DNA from: JBIQLO01 sp044464175
Lineage (GTDB): Bacteria > Planctomycetota > Phycisphaerae > Tepidisphaerales > Tepidisphaeraceae
DNA length: 29,676 nucleotides
Direction of reading: 5' to 3'
Assembly: GCA_044464175.1 (NCBI GenBank)
Contig: JBIQLO010000024.1
Location: 1 to 29,676 of the forward strand
Shown: positions 27,650 through 29,676 of the stretch, in pieces
How the letters are laid out: each line of letters begins with the position of its first letter
How positions within the stretch are numbered: position 1 is the first letter of the stretch
Position numbers and translations under genes: made by a program
Notes under the pieces: model-generated
Told to the model about the DNA's origin: nothing
Databases searched by the model: none
The model's input: only the letters and a program-made list of their open reading frames with translations

Positions 27650-29076
27650 CAGGCCACCTCCCCGGTCAGGGACGGACGGTCGAACGTGGCGGCCGGCTTC
27701 TTTCGTCCCAGAAGCACCGGCTGGTCCGGGCTCGCCCCCGGCAGCAGCGCCAATTGGTCAAAATGCTTTTCCATCACGCCGACAAAGGTCTGGGGCGTGT
27801 ACCAGGAGGGGGCCGGCGCATCGCCCGAGGCGGCGACGGGGGTCGAAAATTCCACCAGCAGCCATTTGCGGCAGAAGCCTGCCAGGCCCGCGGCCACCTG
27901 CTCAAAGGTCAGGCTTTGCCGCAGCACCAGCCGGTGCATCTGCCCGAAGGCCAGGGCGGTGTCGCAGCGGAGCCGCCGCTGGGCATCCATCGCCCGGCTC
28001 TCCTCCAGCCCGAAACCGGGCCAGGGGTTGAGAATATCTCCCACCAGCGGCAACACCGCAGCCCGTTGTGCCAGAACCTGCTCATACAGCCGCCCGGCGT
28101 TTTGGGGGAGACGGTCCAGCGCCACCACCTGCGCGCCGCAGCGGGCGGCCAAAAAGGCGCGGGCCCCGGCGGACGGCCCCACATCCAGCACGGTTTGGGA
28201 GGGATGCTGGGCGAAGAAAGCCTCCAGCACCCGCTGATGGGCCGCCGAATGGTCCGGCGGCCTGTCCCATGCCTGCTCGCGGGCCGGATTGGCCGGCTCC
28301 TCGGAGGACATCCCCTTGACCTGTTCATACAGCGCTTCGGGCGTGGAGGGTTGCCCGGCGGCCCGGTCCATCAGCCCCGCCACCTTGATGCGCTGTCTGG
28401 CCAGACGCCGCCACAGGACCGAGCCGATCCCCCCCGGCACGGAATGGACCAGGGCCCGCGCCATCCGCCGCAGCCCCTGGCCGGGACGATCCTGCCCCGT
28501 CAGGGCGGCCACATCCTCGCCGCCGACGCCCCATTCCCGGTCAAACAGCAGCCAGCGGGCGGTGTGCCCCTGTCCCTTGCCCATCAGCATCAGCGGATTG
28601 AGAAAATAGCGGCAGAACGTCTGATACAGCGGCCAAACCCCCTCATAGCGCCGCGTCGCGATCGACTCAAAATCCACGAAGCGCGGCTCAGCGCCCTCGA
28701 ACAGCATGTTCCAGGGGTGGGCGTCCTGGAGCATCAAATCGTGCCGCTTCAGCTCCATCTCCAGTTCCAGCATGCGCATGGCCGCCGATTTGAGCATCGC
28801 CGCGCACCACTCGAAGGGATAGGAGACAAACGGCAGGCGGCGGTGCCACAGGATGGTCCGGCAGTTTTCGGTTTCCAGGTCCGTCAGCTTGCTTTCGATC
28901 ATCAACCCGCGCTCGACCAGCGTCCGCACCAGCCCCTCCTCGAACAGCCGCCGGTAGAGCGTCGCCTTGGCCGGGACGATCATCCGGTGGAGCTGTCCCT
29001 TCCACCAGAACAGGCGCGCATTGTCCTCGCCCGTGGAGAGGGGGTGGAGCTTGATCTCATGGGCGGGAATGATCAT
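27649..29076 (-). CDS. NoeA-like protein: kinase-like N-terminal part plus SAM-dependent methyltransferase
   Basis: The 475-residue protein appears to have two parts. Residues about 90-180 read FEWCAAMLKSAAMRMLELEMELKRHDLMLQDAHPWNMLF...RFVDFESI; the D-x4-N and DFE elements resemble the catalytic and metal loops of aminoglycoside/choline-type kinases. The C-terminal part (from about residue 295) has a class I methyltransferase motif I, VLDVGPSAGARA, then VVALD. This combination resembles NoeA-type proteins from nodulation and polysaccharide loci, whose reaction is uncertain. It sits between the Wzt-like ATPase gene (four-base ATGA overlap) and the GT2 gene, so modification of the exported glycan or its terminus is likely. 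Confidence 0.7.
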   Translation of the reverse strand: MIIPAHEIKLHPLSTGEDNARLFWWKGQLHRMIVPAKATLYRRLFEEGLVRTLVERGLMIESKLTDLETENCRTILWHRRLPFVSYPFEWCAAMLKSAAMRMLELEMELKRHDLMLQDAHPWNMLFEGAEPRFVDFESIATRRYEGVWPLYQTFCRYFLNPLMLMGKGQGHTARWLLFDREWGVGGEDVAALTGQDRPGQGLRRMARALVHSVPGGIGSVLWRRLARQRIKVAGLMDRAAGQPSTPEALYEQVKGMSSEEPANPAREQAWDRPPDHSAAHQRVLEAFFAQHPSQTVLDVGPSAGARAFLAARCGAQVVALDRLPQNAGRLYEQVLAQRAAVLPLVGDILNPWPGFGLEESRAMDAQRRLRCDTALAFGQMHRLVLRQSLTFEQVAAGLAGFCRKWLLVEFSTPVAASGDAPAPSWYTPQTFVGVMEKHFDQLALLPGASPDQPVLLGRKKPAATFDRPSLTGEVA

Positions 29077-29676
29077 GGGACCCCTCCGCCGTTGACGGCC
29101 CATTCATGTCGCAGGACGCAGATCGCCTCGGTCCGCAGCGGCATCTTGCCCGAGGCGAAAAACGCCCCCGGCTCCACGTCAAAGCTGCCCACGTGCTCGA
29201 TCTGATCCCCGATGGTCCGCCCGCGCCGCAGTTCCACGCTCAGGTAGCAGCGCCCCGACGTCAGCGGCAGCGGATCGGTCACGCACGTCACCTCGCCGGT
29301 GGGGGGCAATTCCTCGGGCAGGTCCTGGCTGATGTCCGAATCCAGCACGAAGACGCCCATGTTGCTCGTCTCGGTCGTCCGCACGATAAAGCGCGGGTGG
29401 CGGATCGGGTCCTCGCTGCGGTAACGCAGCGTCAGCCGCAGCCGCCCGCCGGTGCGAATCACCTCGCCCGGCTCGGCCGCCTCCGCCCGGATCGACAACA
29501 GCCGGATCGAGCCGTTGCCCTTGCGGTCGGTCCGCTGCTCCACGGGAATCGTCTGGGTGGAGCTGACGGCCTGAAGATATTTGTGCACCATTTCCCGCGG
29601 CGTGCCGATGTCCAGGACCCGCCCCTGGTCCAGCAGCGCCACCCGCCGGCACAGCGCCTCGGTAGCGGCCATGTTG
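29073..29676 (-). CDS. Wzt-like polysaccharide ABC transporter ATP-binding subunit, C-terminal part
   Basis: The gene runs off the right edge. The visible 200 residues start within the ABC core just after the expected switch His: NMAATEALCRRVALLDQGRVLDIGTPREMVHKYL, the region that closes ABC-2 type ATPases of polysaccharide export. About 150 beta-rich residues follow (RLLSIRAEAAEPGEVIRTGGRLRLTLRY onward), corresponding to the Wzt C-terminal carbohydrate-binding domain that recognises the finished chain. The Walker A, signature and Walker B motifs are outside the window. It marks the cluster as an ABC-transporter dependent O-antigen or capsule pathway. The end overlaps the next gene by ATGA. 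Confidence 0.85.
   Translation of the reverse strand, partial: NMAATEALCRRVALLDQGRVLDIGTPREMVHKYLQAVSSTQTIPVEQRTDRKGNGSIRLLSIRAEAAEPGEVIRTGGRLRLTLRYRSEDPIRHPRFIVRTTETSNMGVFVLDSDISQDLPEELPPTGEVTCVTDPLPLTSGRCYLSVELRRGRTIGDQIEHVGSFDVEPGAFFASGKMPLRTEAICVLRHEWAVNGGGVP

Overview
The window reads as a high-GC bacterial chromosome fragment, most likely from a planctomycete (Planctomycetota, possibly a Phycisphaerae-like lineage). The assignment rests on gene content: a Planctomycetes-Verrucomicrobia (PVM) type bacterial microcompartment (BMC) locus, a TPR protein fused to a YggX-like domain, a small coiled-coil protein and a zinc-ribbon membrane protein of kinds I associate with planctomycetes, and repeat-filled intergenic spacers. 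No rRNA, tRNA, CRISPR array, transposase or phage gene was seen.

Layout. 1-240 is the 3' end of a DegT-type aminotransferase gene (+). 464-2296 holds a BNR/sialidase-like protein and a TPR/YggX-like protein (both -). 2758-4227 is a GH28-like parallel beta-helix glycosidase (+) behind a near-consensus promoter. 4291-14502 is the centrepiece: a 14-gene, 10.2 kb minus-strand operon. In transcription order it encodes a PduL phosphotransacylase, two BMC-H shell proteins, acetate kinase, a third BMC-H, a BMC-P (EutN), a CoA-acylating aldehyde dehydrogenase, a second BMC-P, an RpiB-like protein without recognisable catalytic residues, a third BMC-P, a class II sugar-phosphate aldolase, a lactate/malate dehydrogenase-like oxidoreductase, a TIM-barrel aldolase-like protein of unknown role, and a DeoR regulator. 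A TTGACA-17-CATACT promoter with an overlapping AAAAGT-N7-ACTTTT inverted repeat lies just upstream of pduL.

How the BMC genes fit together (established for the PVM class, inferred here): the aldolase cleaves L-fuculose-1-phosphate or L-rhamnulose-1-phosphate to DHAP and L-lactaldehyde. The aldehyde dehydrogenase makes lactoyl-CoA, PduL makes lactoyl phosphate, and acetate kinase recovers ATP. The oxidoreductase probably recycles NADH. Aldolase, aldehyde dehydrogenase and PduL carry terminal amphipathic helices that look like encapsulation peptides. The neighbouring GH28 and BNR proteins would fit plant or algal polysaccharide use.

14893-17063 holds a small coiled-coil protein (+), a secreted coiled-coil protein (-) and a zinc-ribbon multi-pass membrane protein (+). 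17065-19418 is a three-gene minus-strand unit: M55 D-aminopeptidase, PHP metallohydrolase, HAD phosphatase or beta-phosphoglucomutase. 19842 to the right edge is a ten-gene minus-strand polysaccharide cluster with many overlapping stop/start codons: a Wzt-like ABC ATPase (cut by the edge), a kinase-like/methyltransferase fusion, a GT2, a sugar C-methyltransferase, an NAD-dependent epimerase, an RfbC-like epimerase, an RfbF-like nucleotidyltransferase, a PIG-L deacetylase, a polysaccharide deacetylase and a GT4.

The non-coding DNA is unusually structured. Many spacers in the BMC operon carry a short degenerate repeat or hairpin, and several genes behind such spacers have no Shine-Dalgarno sequence. 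A ~125-150 bp dispersed element occurs twice (2572-2694 and 19499-19651, opposite orientations). A twin-hairpin element at 19715-19858 supplies the last codons and stop of the GT4 gene.
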